Positions 38,550-49,100 of a stretch of 64,000 bases of DNA are shown piece by piece. How positions within the stretch are numbered: the stretch's first letter is position 1; the number at the start of each line of letters is the position of its first letter. This DNA comes from Paenibacillus sp. HWE-109 (GTDB taxonomy: Bacteria > Bacillota > Bacilli > Paenibacillales > NBRC-103111): contig NZ_CP091881.1 in assembly GCF_022163125.1 (NCBI RefSeq), positions 2,728,001 through 2,792,000 on the forward strand, in the 5' to 3' direction. A program made the position numbers and the translations under genes. The notes beneath the pieces were generated by a model. That model was not told where the DNA came from, did no database searches, and saw only the letters and a list, made by a program, of their open reading frames with translations.

Positions 38550-38747
38550 AAGGACAGAGTAAATGGTTAAAAAAGTTCTGCCACATTCGAATTAACTTAT
38601 TATAGTTGGTGCGTGGCGCGGCAGTGGTGGGAGTCGAGTTGCTTGGTTCGGTGAGTGAGACTATCTGGGGAGTGGAGAGCGACACGAACTGGCGGAAAGC
38701 GCCTAGCGGCTACACCACTCTGCCGCTGCTCCTTCCGTTGAGGAAAA

Positions 38748-38928
38748 CATTGGATTTATCCAGTGTTTTCCTCGTTTTTGCGCTTCAAAACCCTCTTTCA
38801 TTGGGTATTTCCAATGGGATTTCCAGAATCGGCTCTTGTAGAGCGATTCCCTGTTAAAAGATTGGATAGATCCAGTGAAAGGTTGTTTTCAACTGCTTTA
38901 AAGCTGATTTCATTGGATTAATCCAATG
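38748..38928. repeat. Four-unit palindromic repeat, family 3
   Basis: Four copies of an 18-bp palindrome (best copy CATTGGATTAATCCAATG at 38911) start at 38748, 38799, 38860 and 38911. Spacings are 51, 61 and 51, the same as in the other two families. The gap 38550-39016 holds no gene. Upstream, GCGGCAGTGGTG at about 38617 is nearly complementary to CACCACTCTGCCGC at about 38713, a long-range inverted repeat of unknown meaning. Confidence 0.75.
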
Positions 38929-39016
38929 AAGCTTTTTGTTTGGTGTCTTGAATTACGAAACGTAGTCCGTTCTATATCAAGACGGCGAATAAACGATGTT
39001 GATGGTGTTATGCTGA

Positions 39017-39886
39017 CTACTCATAGTAAATCGCATCAAAAGGAAACTCAAGTTGTTTTAACCGATATTCTTTCGGTGTCATATTCATGTATGCACGAAA
39101 AATTTTGCCAAAGTAGCTAGGACTATCGAAGCCGCAATGTTGGCCAATGTCTTGAATTGGCATCTCTGTGGTTCGAAGAAGAGCAAGGGCAGCCTCCACT
39201 CTCCGATCGCGCAGATAGGCTAGTGGCGAGGTTTGCTCGGAACGCTGAAACAATCTGCATAGATAATGTTTATTGATTTCACAGTACTGAGAGATCATGT
39301 CCAGTGTAAGTGGCTTTGCATAGTGCTCTTTCATGAATTTCTTGGCTGTATGAATTAACGTGCTTGAGTTTGGGCTCATGTCCTTCGTCTGCTCTCGGCT
39401 CGATTGGAGCAAGGTTATCATCCATTCATATACCGCGACTGACAGTTGGTACTTATCGGTGGCCTTGCCTTCAGCAACCATGCGCAGCAGCTTCCAGAGT
39501 CCTTGAATCAGTGGGGCCCCCGATTCTCTGCGAATCACGGGTCCTTCCAACGCGATGACCAAATCCCAGATGCGGTTCGCCTCATCTCCACGCAGATTCA
39601 GCCAAATAACCTCCCATGGTTCCCCCTGATTTTGATAAAAGTATCTGTGACTGCTTGGCACTTTGACAAGAAAGGCTGTACCTTTCGGCAACGGGATGCT
39701 CTGCTGCTCATAGTCAAGATAGCCTTGACCGCTCAGCGTATATTGAAAAATGACATGCCCGCAGTCAGGGCGGTTATCGCCAGTGAAACTGTAAGCAGAG
39801 CTATTGATCGTTTGCCACCCGATGGAATCCATTGTCAGGATGGAGGTGTCGTCGTTGCGAAAGGCATATGATGAAGGTTTCAGCAT
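39017..39886 (-). CDS. AraC family transcriptional regulator
   Basis: 289 residues from ATG 39886 behind CAGGAG; a longer frame to 39928 has no site. The N-terminal cupin sugar-sensing domain (about 20-110, with GHVIFQYTLSGQGYLDYEQQ) is followed by a C-terminal double HTH (LTLDMISQYCEINKHYLCRL and IQDIGQHCGFDSPSYFGKIF). It is divergent from a GH31 gene, with 109 bases between the starts, so it likely controls that gene in response to the sugar. Confidence 0.87.
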   Translation of the reverse strand: MLKPSSYAFRNDDTSILTMDSIGWQTINSSAYSFTGDNRPDCGHVIFQYTLSGQGYLDYEQQSIPLPKGTAFLVKVPSSHRYFYQNQGEPWEVIWLNLRGDEANRIWDLVIALEGPVIRRESGAPLIQGLWKLLRMVAEGKATDKYQLSVAVYEWMITLLQSSREQTKDMSPNSSTLIHTAKKFMKEHYAKPLTLDMISQYCEINKHYLCRLFQRSEQTSPLAYLRDRRVEAALALLRTTEMPIQDIGQHCGFDSPSYFGKIFRAYMNMTPKEYRLKQLEFPFDAIYYE

Positions 39887-39995
39887 AGGATTCTCCTGAA
39901 AAGTCAATTTTGTTATAGTATAAATCACAACTTTAAGATTGTCGCCTTATTATACGGACGGTACAATCATTCTTAGATAAAGGAGTGATTATGGG

Positions 39996-41534
39996 ATGGC
40001 TAATCATGAAATAGTAATTCAATTATTGCCGGATGAATATTGGTGGGGAGGCCGTGTAGCGGATGGCACAAGTATGCCCTTTGGTAAATCCCTTTTCCAA
40101 ATGAATTTAGCTGTTGACAGCGGAGCAAATCAAGCCAGCCCGCTGCTCATCTCGAGTAAGGGCCGATTTATTTGGAGTGAGGAGCCATTTGCTTTCCAGA
40201 TTGATGATGAGCGCTTACAAGTAGAAAGCGAGCATGCGCCGCTGATTGTAGGAGAAGGACATGGAAGTTTAAAAGGAGCTTACCTCTATGCGGCTCGCAC
40301 GTACTTTCCGCCGATTCCATCCATCCCTGAACCGTTGTTGTTCACGGCTCCGCAGTATAATCTATGGATTGAGCTGCTGTATGAGCCAACGCAGGAGAAA
40401 GTGCTGCAGTACGCAAGAGATGTGTTGGCAAATGGCATGCCGCCTGGCGTCATCATGATTGATGACAATTGGCATGAGCCTTATGGCACGTGGATGTTTC
40501 ATTCTGGGCGTTTTCCACAGTCGAAACAAATGGTCGAAGAACTTCATACGTTGGGTTTCCAAGTCATGCTATGGGTATGCCCGTTTGTCAGCCCGGATTC
40601 TATCACTTTTCGAAAGCTTGAACCGGAGGGCATTCTTCTGCAAGATCGCGACGGCAAGACGGCTATTCGCAAATGGTGGAACGGGCACAGTGCCGTTCTG
40701 GACTGCACCAACCCGCAGGCTGTCGCGTGGATTCAAGATCAGCTTGACGCTCTGCGGTCTGATTATGGCATTGACGGGTTCAAGTTGGATGCGGGCGATT
40801 TGGAATTTTACGAGCCTGATGACCGGAGTTACTTAAAAACAACGCCAAACGGACAAAGCGAAGCATGGGCTCGTGTAGGTTTGAAATACCCGCTTAATGA
40901 GTATCGTGCATGCTGGAAACTGGCTGGTCAGCCTTTGGTTCAGCGACTGAAAGACAAACAGCATAAGTGGGAGGGAAACGGACTGGATTGTTTGATTCCC
41001 GATGGGCTGGCACAAGGGCTTCTCGGCTATGCGTATACGTGCCCCGATATGATTGGTGGAGGCGAATTTTTGAGCTTTTCGCTAGAGAAGTTGGATTCAG
41101 AGCTGTTTGTTCGTTCAGCCCAATGTTCGGCTTTATTTCCAATGATGCAGTTTTCGGCGGCGCCTTGGCGAGTTCTTGATTCCGAACATCTGCGTTATTG
41201 CGTGGAGGCTGCGCAGCTGCATGCATCCTTCGGCGAGGAAGTTCTGGAGCTCGCGAATCAGGCGGCTATAACGGGAGAACCCATTTTACGCCACATGGCC
41301 TATGAATTTCCTGAGGAGAGGTTGGAGACGATCCGTGATCAATTTATGTTGGGAAGCTCGCTGCTGGTTGCCCCGGTTATCGTCAAAGGAGCACGTACTC
41401 GTCAAGTAAGTTTCCCAGCCGGGACTTGGGTGGGGGATGATGGCACAATTGTGATAGGCCCGATCAAGAAAGATATTGAAGTGCCGCTCGGAAGGCTGCC
41501 TTATTACAGGAAAGGAAACCGATCGTCCCCATAA
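39996..41534 (+). CDS. Glycoside hydrolase family 31 (alpha-glycosidase), C-terminus possibly altered
   Basis: 512 residues, no signal peptide, cytoplasmic. GH31 barrel features: MIDDNWHEPYGTWMFHSGRF, MLWVCPFVSPDS, and the nucleophile region GIDGFKLDAGD (Asp near 265), then CPDMIGGGEF and MQFSAAPWRV. Members cleave alpha-linked glucose, xylose or related sugars. At 512 residues it lacks the longer N- and C-terminal domains of classical alpha-glucosidases. The last codons overlap, tail to tail, a truncated MFS gene, so its last few residues may come from that junction. It is probably regulated by the divergent AraC gene. Confidence 0.85.
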   Translation: MANHEIVIQLLPDEYWWGGRVADGTSMPFGKSLFQMNLAVDSGANQASPLLISSKGRFIWSEEPFAFQIDDERLQVESEHAPLIVGEGHGSLKGAYLYAARTYFPPIPSIPEPLLFTAPQYNLWIELLYEPTQEKVLQYARDVLANGMPPGVIMIDDNWHEPYGTWMFHSGRFPQSKQMVEELHTLGFQVMLWVCPFVSPDSITFRKLEPEGILLQDRDGKTAIRKWWNGHSAVLDCTNPQAVAWIQDQLDALRSDYGIDGFKLDAGDLEFYEPDDRSYLKTTPNGQSEAWARVGLKYPLNEYRACWKLAGQPLVQRLKDKQHKWEGNGLDCLIPDGLAQGLLGYAYTCPDMIGGGEFLSFSLEKLDSELFVRSAQCSALFPMMQFSAAPWRVLDSEHLRYCVEAAQLHASFGEEVLELANQAAITGEPILRHMAYEFPEERLETIRDQFMLGSSLLVAPVIVKGARTRQVSFPAGTWVGDDGTIVIGPIKKDIEVPLGRLPYYRKGNRSSP

Positions 41535-42012
41535 CCAGAGCTGCAATAAAGATAAGCATCAAGTTGCTGTAATGAAATGCAGCATCAACGGTCACAGTAG
41601 GAAGAAGTGGGAAGGCGAGCCATGGTTTTGTGAGCAAGCTTCCGACTGCGGCCACGCCAATCCCTTCGCCCAGGAAGCAAGCAAAGTTCAAAAAGCCCAT
41701 GCCCGAACCAGATTCCTCGGAATCCAAGGTTCCTGCAACACTGGTGGATACGACGGTTTTCACAAACGCAAGTCCGCCGAATGTCAAAACCATGGAGAGA
41801 GAGATAAGCCATGGCGTTCGATCCGGGAACAATAAAACGCAAAGAAAGCTTGCGCCAATCATAAGTAAGCCAACTAACATGGTGAATACGTTACCTAACT
41901 TATCGACCAACACCCCGCCGCCAAAGCCGAACAGTACCACACTGACAGTTCCAGAAAACAGGACGCCGATTCCAATCCACCACAGACAACAACATAGTAC
42001 AAATAAGGCCAC
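41464..42012 (-). pseudogene. MFS transporter C-terminal remnant (Tet-type)
   Basis: On the minus strand a frame encodes GIGVLFSGTVSVVLFGFGGG and VLVDKLGNVFTMLVGLLMIG and ends with GTIGFLSCNK, matching roughly the second half of a tetracycline-type or related major-facilitator pump. The first half is missing and the frame upstream of about 42012 loses homology. The 3' end overlaps the end of the GH31 gene by about 70 bases. It is a truncated remnant. Confidence 0.7.
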
Positions 42013-42107
42013 TTCGGAAATAATCCGGTGTGGTCTTTCCTTGTTTCCTTGGTTGCAGCAAAAAAGTGCAGTGATCGAGAATTTGATGGTTAATGCAAAC
42101 TTCACTC

Positions 42108-42290
42108 TAATGAACTGTATGATGCTTATAGAGGAGAAAATAGTGTTTTTGATAATCTAATGAACTGAATTGGGGTTATCGAGCATATTTTAGGCGGAAT
42201 GGTGACCGTTTGCGCGAGATAACGTGTTGGAGATTCATTAGATTTTTCAAATCCCCCATTTTGCTCGAATAAAGGGTATTGAGTTCGTAA
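42108..42290. repeat. Four-unit intergenic repeat, family 2 (copy 1)
   Basis: Four 22-bp units (pattern TAATGAACT, variable middle, then GCTAT or TTAT) start at 42108 and 42158 (forward) and 42219 and 42269 (reverse). Spacings are 50, 61 and 50. The 183-bp element aligns end to end with copy 2 at 55983. Confidence 0.82.
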
Positions 42291-42412
42291 GCTGAAAGTG
42301 CTTATTTATTGGACACCAGTGTGAAAAACATTGGATCACAAGATGTCCAGCGAATCACTCGACAGTAAAAATACGTCAAAATTTGTAAAGATACATCATT
42401 CAATTCAATTTA

Positions 42413-42426
42413 TGAAAGCGTTACAA
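42413..42426 (+). promoter_or_regulatory. Candidate cre site (CcpA)
   Basis: TGAAAGCGTTACAA matches 13 of 14 positions of TGWAARCGYTWNCW. It lies about 85 bases before the LplB permease gene, consistent with glucose repression of the operon. Confidence 0.6.
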
Positions 42427-42508
42427 TAATTTCAACAACGCAAAGGAGTAAAGGAAAAGTAATCATGAGTTAGGTGTGCTGTTAACAAAACAATAAGGCA
42501 GGCAGGCG

Positions 42509-43471
42509 ATGAGTATGAATGCAGTTAAGGGAGAAATCGGAGTAAACTTCAGTATTGCGAAAAAGAGATCAAGGATACTTCCAATGTTAATGAAACAAAA
42601 GTTTCTATTCTTGTTGTTATTGCCTGGTTTAGTTTATTTCATGCTTTTCAGATATGGTCCTATGTATGGCATTCTTCTTGCATTTAAAGAGTACAACCCA
42701 CATGAGGGGATATTAGGAAGTCCTTGGGTAGGGTTAAAGTATTTCCACCAGATGTTTGACATGAAATATTTTTGGACCGTTGCGGGAAACACTTTGAAAA
42801 TTAGTCTCATGAAGATTCTCGTAGGTTTCCCTGCACCGATCATTTTTGCTCTACTGTTGAATGAGCTTGCTTCCAACAAATTTAGACGAATTGTCCAAAC
42901 AATTTCGTATCTTCCGCACTTTCTTTCTTGGGTGATTGTAGCTGGTTTAATTTATCAATTGGTTTCACCCAGCTATGGTATATACGGATTATTGTGTGAT
43001 GTATTTGGTTGGGAGCCAAGAGTGTTATTGGGTGATAGCAAATCATTTCTGCAAATCTTATTGGTTTCCAATGTGTGGAAGGAGATCGGTTACAGCAGCA
43101 TCATCTACTTGGCTGCCATAGCCGGGATTAACCCAGAAATGTATGAATCTGCTTATATGGACGGGGCAGGACGGTTTAAACAGATTATTCATATCACGAT
43201 CCCAAGTATATTGCCTACCATATGCATGCTATTTGTCCTTGGACTTGGCGGAATTTTGGATGGCGGGTTTGATCAAATTTTCAATTTATACAATTCAATG
43301 GTAATGCCTACAGCGGATATCATCGATACATTTGTTTATCGTATTGGCCTAGTTGAAATGCAATATAGTTTCTCAACTGCGGTTGGTATTGCCAAAAGTG
43401 TTATTGCTCTCATTCTTGTACTGAGTGCCAACTGGATCGTAGGCAAGCTTTCAAACTATACGATCTTTTAG
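42509..43471 (+). CDS. Carbohydrate ABC transporter permease (LplB-type)
   Basis: 320 residues with six hydrophobic helices. The N-terminus carries the LplB hallmark FLFLLLLPGLVYFMLFRYGP, MYGILLAFKEYNPHEGILGS and WVGLKYFHQMF. The cytoplasmic EAA loop is seen as INPEMYESAYMDGAGRFKQI, which docks the shared MsmX-type ATPase; that ATPase is not encoded here. It pairs with the LplC gene 27 bases downstream. It is intact, whereas its partner has an in-frame stop. Confidence 0.9.
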   Translation: MSMNAVKGEIGVNFSIAKKRSRILPMLMKQKFLFLLLLPGLVYFMLFRYGPMYGILLAFKEYNPHEGILGSPWVGLKYFHQMFDMKYFWTVAGNTLKISLMKILVGFPAPIIFALLLNELASNKFRRIVQTISYLPHFLSWVIVAGLIYQLVSPSYGIYGLLCDVFGWEPRVLLGDSKSFLQILLVSNVWKEIGYSSIIYLAAIAGINPEMYESAYMDGAGRFKQIIHITIPSILPTICMLFVLGLGGILDGGFDQIFNLYNSMVMPTADIIDTFVYRIGLVEMQYSFSTAVGIAKSVIALILVLSANWIVGKLSNYTIF

Positions 43472-43498
43472 CTTTTAACGTAATAAAGGAGTGTTCTC

Positions 43499-44386
43499 AT
43501 GAAAAAAAGCATAGGAGCAAGAATATTCGACATTTTTAATATAGCACTGATGTTATTTATATGTTTGACGATTGTATTCCCTTTTGTCCAGCAAGTTGTT
43601 ATATCAATGAGTCAGCCTAATGAATCTAGCGAAATCGGACTTCACCTGTATACGAAGAATCCTACCTTGGATTCTTATAGGCAAATATTTTCAATGGGTT
43701 CTGTGTTAGAAGCCTATTACTGGACAATTCTGCGCACAGTTCTAGGAACCGTACTTACGGTTGTGATTTCAGCCATGCTTGCTTATCCACTTTCCAAAAG
43801 ATATCTGCTTGGAAGGAAAGTGTGGATGGGGCTGATTATTTTCACAATGTTTTTTGGTGGTGGATTAATTCCAACCTATTTGCTTGTCAAAGAACTGCAC
43901 ATGCTAAATTCAATATGGTCTCTGGTATTGCCTGGACTTCTCAGTGCTTATACCATCGTTATCATTCGAAATTTCTTCACTGCTCTGCCTGTTGAGGTTG
44001 AAGAAAGTGCCTATATGGATGGTGCCAATGATATTACTGTCTTCTTTAAAATCGTTTTGCCGCTTTCTGCGCCTATTATTGCAACTGTAACGTTATGGTC
44101 CATGGTAGGCCAATGGAATGCCTGGTTTGATGCGATGATATATGTATCAAATGGAGAAATAAAGATTCTGCAACTTCTGTTGAGAGATGTACTTAATAAT
44201 GCCCAGGATGCTGCGATGACGGATGTAAAGGGATTTGAAACCGTAGATATGTCTGGACAAAAATACAACGCATAATCAGTAAAGGCAGCCATCCTTCTGG
44301 TTACTACCCTACCGATCATCTTGGTCTATCCGTTCCTTCAGAAGTATTTTGTCAAAGGAATTATGATTGGTTCTGTTAAGGGTTAA
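43499..44386 (+). pseudogene. Carbohydrate ABC transporter permease (LplC-type) with in-frame stop near the C-terminus
   Basis: The start has AAAGGAG. The first 258 codons encode an LplC permease (VEESAYMDGANDITVFFKIV is the EAA loop). Codon 259 is TAA (44273-44275). Reading on in the same frame gives SVKAAILLVTTLPIILVYPF followed by LQKYFVKGIMIGSVKG and a normal stop at 44386, exactly the family C-terminus. The stop removes the last membrane helix. Unless suppressed or a sequencing error, the transporter is probably inactive. A CAA-to-TAA change is the simplest origin. Confidence 0.85.
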
Positions 44387-44399
44387 TCTGGGTTTCACC

Positions 44400-44418
44400 A
44401 GCGCTCACGCGCTTTTTA
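44400..44418 (+). terminator. Short hairpin, weak terminator or attenuator
   Basis: AGCGC-TCAC-GCGCT followed by TTTTATC, between the permease and SBP genes. The stem is short, so it may only reduce read-through or mark the boundary of a more abundant SBP transcript. Confidence 0.5.
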
Positions 44419-44453
44419 TCTAATAAAACTATGTAAGTAAAGGGGAAAACACA

Positions 44454-46079
44454 ATGAAAAATGTCAAATGGCGTACAGCATCACTTTCTTTGGTCATGGC
44501 TAGTGTTATCGCAGTTTCGGGTTGTTCTTCAACCAGCAATGACAAGAATGAGGCTTCAGAAGGAACAGGGCAACCAGCTCAATCAAGCCAGCCCAAAAAA
44601 GATTACACAGCCGATGTGTTTACCATCCGAATCCAACCGGATCCTAAATCCGAAGTTATGAAGCAAGTGAATGAAAAGCTGGGTCTCAAACTAAATGTTA
44701 CCGCCGTTCCTGATGCAGATTATGATACCAAGCTAAACCTGTTTATTGCATCTGGTCAGATGCCAGATGTTTATGGCGGCTACACAAACAGCAGTGATGC
44801 TCTATTTGACTCAGCTGCTGATTTGACAGAAGAAGAAATCAAGCAATATGCACCTAAAACCTATGCTTCGTTTGTTAGTAGAGCAGGTGATCAAAAAGCT
44901 AACATTCTTAAAACCTGGTCAAAAGGCGGAAAGCTTAAAGGGTTTAGTAATGGCAACCTGAACAACTCCTTGCCCTATGGCGTTGTCGTTCGCTCGGATA
45001 TATTGGCAGAGCTTGGGGTCAGTATGCCTAAGACGATTGCGGATTGGGATCAATTATTGAAAAAGTATAAAGACAAATACCCGAAAAATTACCCGATCAC
45101 CGTTCAAAATGGCGGAGAAAAGCAAGCGATGTATTACTTCCTGTCAGCGTTTGGAGTAAGACGGGACGAATGGATCTACAAGGAAAATTCGTTTCAGTTT
45201 GCTCCTTTTATGCCCGGCATGAGAGATGCGCTTATTCAGCTTAATAAATGGTATAAAGCCGGCTACATTAATCCTGAGTATTATACGATGTATCAGAATT
45301 CAACCGCACCAGTGAATGAATTTGTCAAAGGAAATGCGCTCTTTTACCAATATTACAATACCACTCTTCAGAGCAATCCACCTTATGATGAAGGAAGTGT
45401 CGGTGCCAAGCTGTTGGCTAATTTCCCGAATGCCAAGCTTGATTGGGTGCCACTTCCAACCTTGGAGGACGGCAGCAAGCCCATTATTGCCAACGCTCCA
45501 ATGTTTTCTAATTTAACTTTCTTCAGCAAGAGTTTGGAAAAAGATAGGGATAAGCTGCATGCCATTATGACAGCATGGGATAAACTGTTTAGTGATCCTG
45601 AATTGTATACGCTTGTGAAATATGGTCTTAAAGACACACATTATTCGATTGTTAACGGTGCTATTGTGACCAAACAAGAGTTTTCCACGAATGATGCTAA
45701 AGCGAAAGAAGGCTTTGGATGGCCCTTTAACAGCGCGTTTGATCCGACAGATGAAGTGAACAAGGTCGTTCTTCCTCCATTTGTTCAAGAGAACAGACAA
45801 AAGCTGCTCTTTGATGATAACGGAATATACAGCCGAAAGAATCTCGAATATATAAACACGAACGATAAACCAAATGTGAATGGTCCGATTACGTCTGAAT
45901 CCGGTGAAAAATTGGATATCAAAAACCAAACATACATGACCCAATGGAACACCATCTTCACATCTATAATCGTTGGTTCAAAAAAAATCGAAGATTTCGA
46001 TAGCTTTATCGCAGATTGGAAAAAACAAATTGGCGATGAACTAGTTAAGAGTGCCAACAGATTGTATAACAAAAAATAA
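44454..46079 (+). CDS. Extracellular solute-binding lipoprotein (LplA-type), paralogue 1
   Basis: 541 residues. The lipoprotein signal ends in VSGC (Cys24), followed by a Gln/Ser-rich linker. The mature protein contains IQPDPKSEVMKQVNEKLGLK and ASGQMPDVYGGYT, typical LplA-type ligand-binding features. It is about 80 percent identical by eye to the SBP at 49412. It belongs to the preceding permease operon, with an alpha-mannosidase gene 34 bases downstream, so a mannose-containing oligosaccharide is the likely ligand. Confidence 0.9.
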   Translation: MKNVKWRTASLSLVMASVIAVSGCSSTSNDKNEASEGTGQPAQSSQPKKDYTADVFTIRIQPDPKSEVMKQVNEKLGLKLNVTAVPDADYDTKLNLFIASGQMPDVYGGYTNSSDALFDSAADLTEEEIKQYAPKTYASFVSRAGDQKANILKTWSKGGKLKGFSNGNLNNSLPYGVVVRSDILAELGVSMPKTIADWDQLLKKYKDKYPKNYPITVQNGGEKQAMYYFLSAFGVRRDEWIYKENSFQFAPFMPGMRDALIQLNKWYKAGYINPEYYTMYQNSTAPVNEFVKGNALFYQYYNTTLQSNPPYDEGSVGAKLLANFPNAKLDWVPLPTLEDGSKPIIANAPMFSNLTFFSKSLEKDRDKLHAIMTAWDKLFSDPELYTLVKYGLKDTHYSIVNGAIVTKQEFSTNDAKAKEGFGWPFNSAFDPTDEVNKVVLPPFVQENRQKLLFDDNGIYSRKNLEYINTNDKPNVNGPITSESGEKLDIKNQTYMTQWNTIFTSIIVGSKKIEDFDSFIADWKKQIGDELVKSANRLYNKK

Positions 46080-46113
46080 GTCAATTGTAATTTTATTAAA
46101 TGAGGAGTTCAAT

Positions 46114-49100
46114 ATGCTGAATGAAAAACAGACAGAACGAATGCTTGGCAAGTTGAAACGATTTGAAAATACGATTGAACCCTTCATTTTTACAAGAGTA
46201 GATACCCTTGATGTTGGGATTTTCAAGACAAAGGAAAGATTCCATCGAATACCTGAGAGCCATTTGTTCATCAAGGCTGAAGCAGGAGAGATGTGGGGCG
46301 GCGAGGAGAATTATTGCTGGTTTAAGGGAAAATACGAGGTTAAGCAAGACTTAAATAATCAAACCCTGTTTCTTAAACCCCATGTTGGAGGACATGAATC
46401 ACTTCTATGGGTGAATGGGTCGCCATTTGGGACATTTACGTTTACAGCAAGCCCAAGTCACGGCAATCACTACTGTGATCTGTTGAAGTCTAATGTTCAG
46501 AGTGGAGAAATAATTGAAATTGCCTTGGAATCCTATGCGGGTCATTTTTCAATAGCGAGCCAGCCTTTAGCCCCAACACCGCACTCCGATTTTATGCATA
46601 GATACGAGTCGCTGGACATCTGTGTGAAAAACGAGAAAATCGCGGACTTTTACTTTGATCTGAAAACCTTTAATCAAATGGCCAGTGTACTGGATAAAAA
46701 CAGTTTTGTCCGGGCAAATATCATAAAAACGTTAACGCAGATCCATGAAATTCTTTATTATTCTCCGGATAATATTGAGAAAGAAACTTTTGATGAGGCA
46801 GTGGAACGAGCAAGCAAGGTAATCAAAACCTTATATGAATACAAGAATACGTCATTAGCACCTATTGCTGCAGTGATTGGTCATTCTCATATGGATACGG
46901 CATGGCGTTGGACAATTGAAGAAACTATCAAAAAATGTACGCGAACCTTCTCCAACCAACTAAGCCTCATGCAGCAGTATCCAGAGTACAAATTTGTACA
47001 GAGCTCTGCGTATCATGGGAAAATGATTAAGGATCACTATCCCGATCTATTCGAAAAAATAAAAGATGCGGTAAAAGCGGGCAGATATGAACCGAATGGA
47101 GCTGTCTGGATTGAGAGTGACTGCAATCTGGTAGGCGGGGAAATGCTGCTGCGACAATTCTTATGGGGGCAAAGATTTACTCGGGAGCATTTCGGTTATA
47201 CTTCAAACTGTTTTTGGCTGCCGGATACGTTCGGATATAGTCCTTCCATTCCCCAAATTATGAAGGGGTGTGGGGTCGATTATTTCCTTACGACCAAAAT
47301 GGCATGGAATGATACAAATAAATTCCCTTACGATACCTTTTACTGGCAGGGGCTGGATGGTACGAGGGTGTTGACACACTTGAACAAAACTCATTTGTGG
47401 CCGGACCCGGAAACTTGCATTGACTCCGTAATGGACGGCTATCGCTCCAAAGATACTATTACAGATAAATCGGTATCCAACATGCGTCTATTAGCGTACG
47501 GCTTTGGCGATGGCGGAGGAGGTCCACAGTTTGAAATGATTGAAATGGCTCGGAGATCTGCGGATTTGGAAGGATGTCCGAAGGTGGAGACCATGTTTGT
47601 AGGCGATTTTATGCAAAGGCTGGAGAAGACGCTTACAAACCCTTCCGTCTATGCGGGTGAACTATATCTGGAGCTTCACAGGGGAACGCTTACGAACCAG
47701 CATACAATTAAACGGAATAACCGATTGTCAGAAATACGTTTGCACGATTTGGAATACCTCACGGTCCGCGATGCAGTCAGTAATGATTCTATTTGCAGGG
47801 ATACCCATATCAAGCCACTTGTCGAAACGCTGCTTGTCAATCAGTTTCATGACATATTGCCTGGTACGTCCATTCCCGCAGTCCATGACAGAAGTATTGC
47901 GGAAACAACGCACATCATTCAAAGAGCCGATGAATTAATCAGGCAAGCTGTGCCGGTAAGCGATGCGCAGAACAAAATTTCAATCATAAACACCTTATCT
48001 TTCGACCGCAGCGATGTTATTTACCTGGATTATGTTGAAGGGTATGTGGTAGAAGGAGCATATAATCAGCAACTTGTAACGGATATTTCGGGCCATAGAA
48101 TGTTGGCTGTTTCAGGCGTAACAGTGGAAGCGTTGTCCTCTGCGGTGCTTGAACGAATTGAAGGCTATCCAGGACAAGGCTCTTGCTTTACTTTTGACGG
48201 TAAGGTGCTTGATACGCCATTTTTCAAAGTGGTTCTAGATGATCGAAGGTATATCAAGTCATTTATCGATAAAAGCCTGAACAGAGAATTAAGAGGTGAA
48301 GGTTATGCCCTGAATACCTTGCTCATAGCTGAGGATGTACCTACAGCGTGGGACAGCTGGGACATCGATGCCGATATTGAGTTGAAATTCAAGAACAGCG
48401 CTGTTCTACTGGCAAGCGAAATCGTATCGGATGGTTTAGTAGAATTTAGAATTCGCAATACCTATAAGCTGACCGAGAAATCAAGCTTGGTTCAGGACCT
48501 GATTTTTTATAGCGACAGCAAGTTGGTCAAATTCGAAACGCTCATGAATTGGCAAGATGATCACAGATTGCTGAAGACCGTATTTGATACGAATGTTTTT
48601 GCGGATTTTGCGAGACAGGAGCTTCAATTCGGGTACATCAAGCGTCCGACGACCCGAAATACGGATATGGAGAAGGCGAAGTTTGAGGTTTGCAATCATA
48701 AATATACCGATCTTTCAGAAAACAAGTACGGTGTCAGTCTGTTGAACGACTGTAAATACGGAATTTCCGTCCATCATTCACAGCTTGCTCTCACCTTGCA
48801 TAAAGGCGGATGCCGACCGGATTTCAGGGGAGACAAGGGTGAGCATATGTGCTCTTATGCTTTTTTGCCGCATCATAGCGGATTTGATGCCGACTCTGTA
48901 ATCAAGCCTGCCTATGTGTTTAATTATAAGCCGCTTATTATTCCAGGTGAGTGCAGCTTCACAAAATTTATCAGCGTAAGTGCACCCAATATCATCGTTG
49001 AAGCGATCAAGCCTTGTGAAGATAACGAAAAAGCTTATGTGATTAGACTGTATGAAGCAGAAGGCACCTATACGAATTCAACGCTGGTGTTTGATAGAAA

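Noticed and set aside
38617..38730. Long-range inverted repeat GCGGCAG...CTGCCGC as a structured RNA
   Set aside because: One imperfect stem with about 90 bases of loop and no covariation data; not enough to call an RNA.
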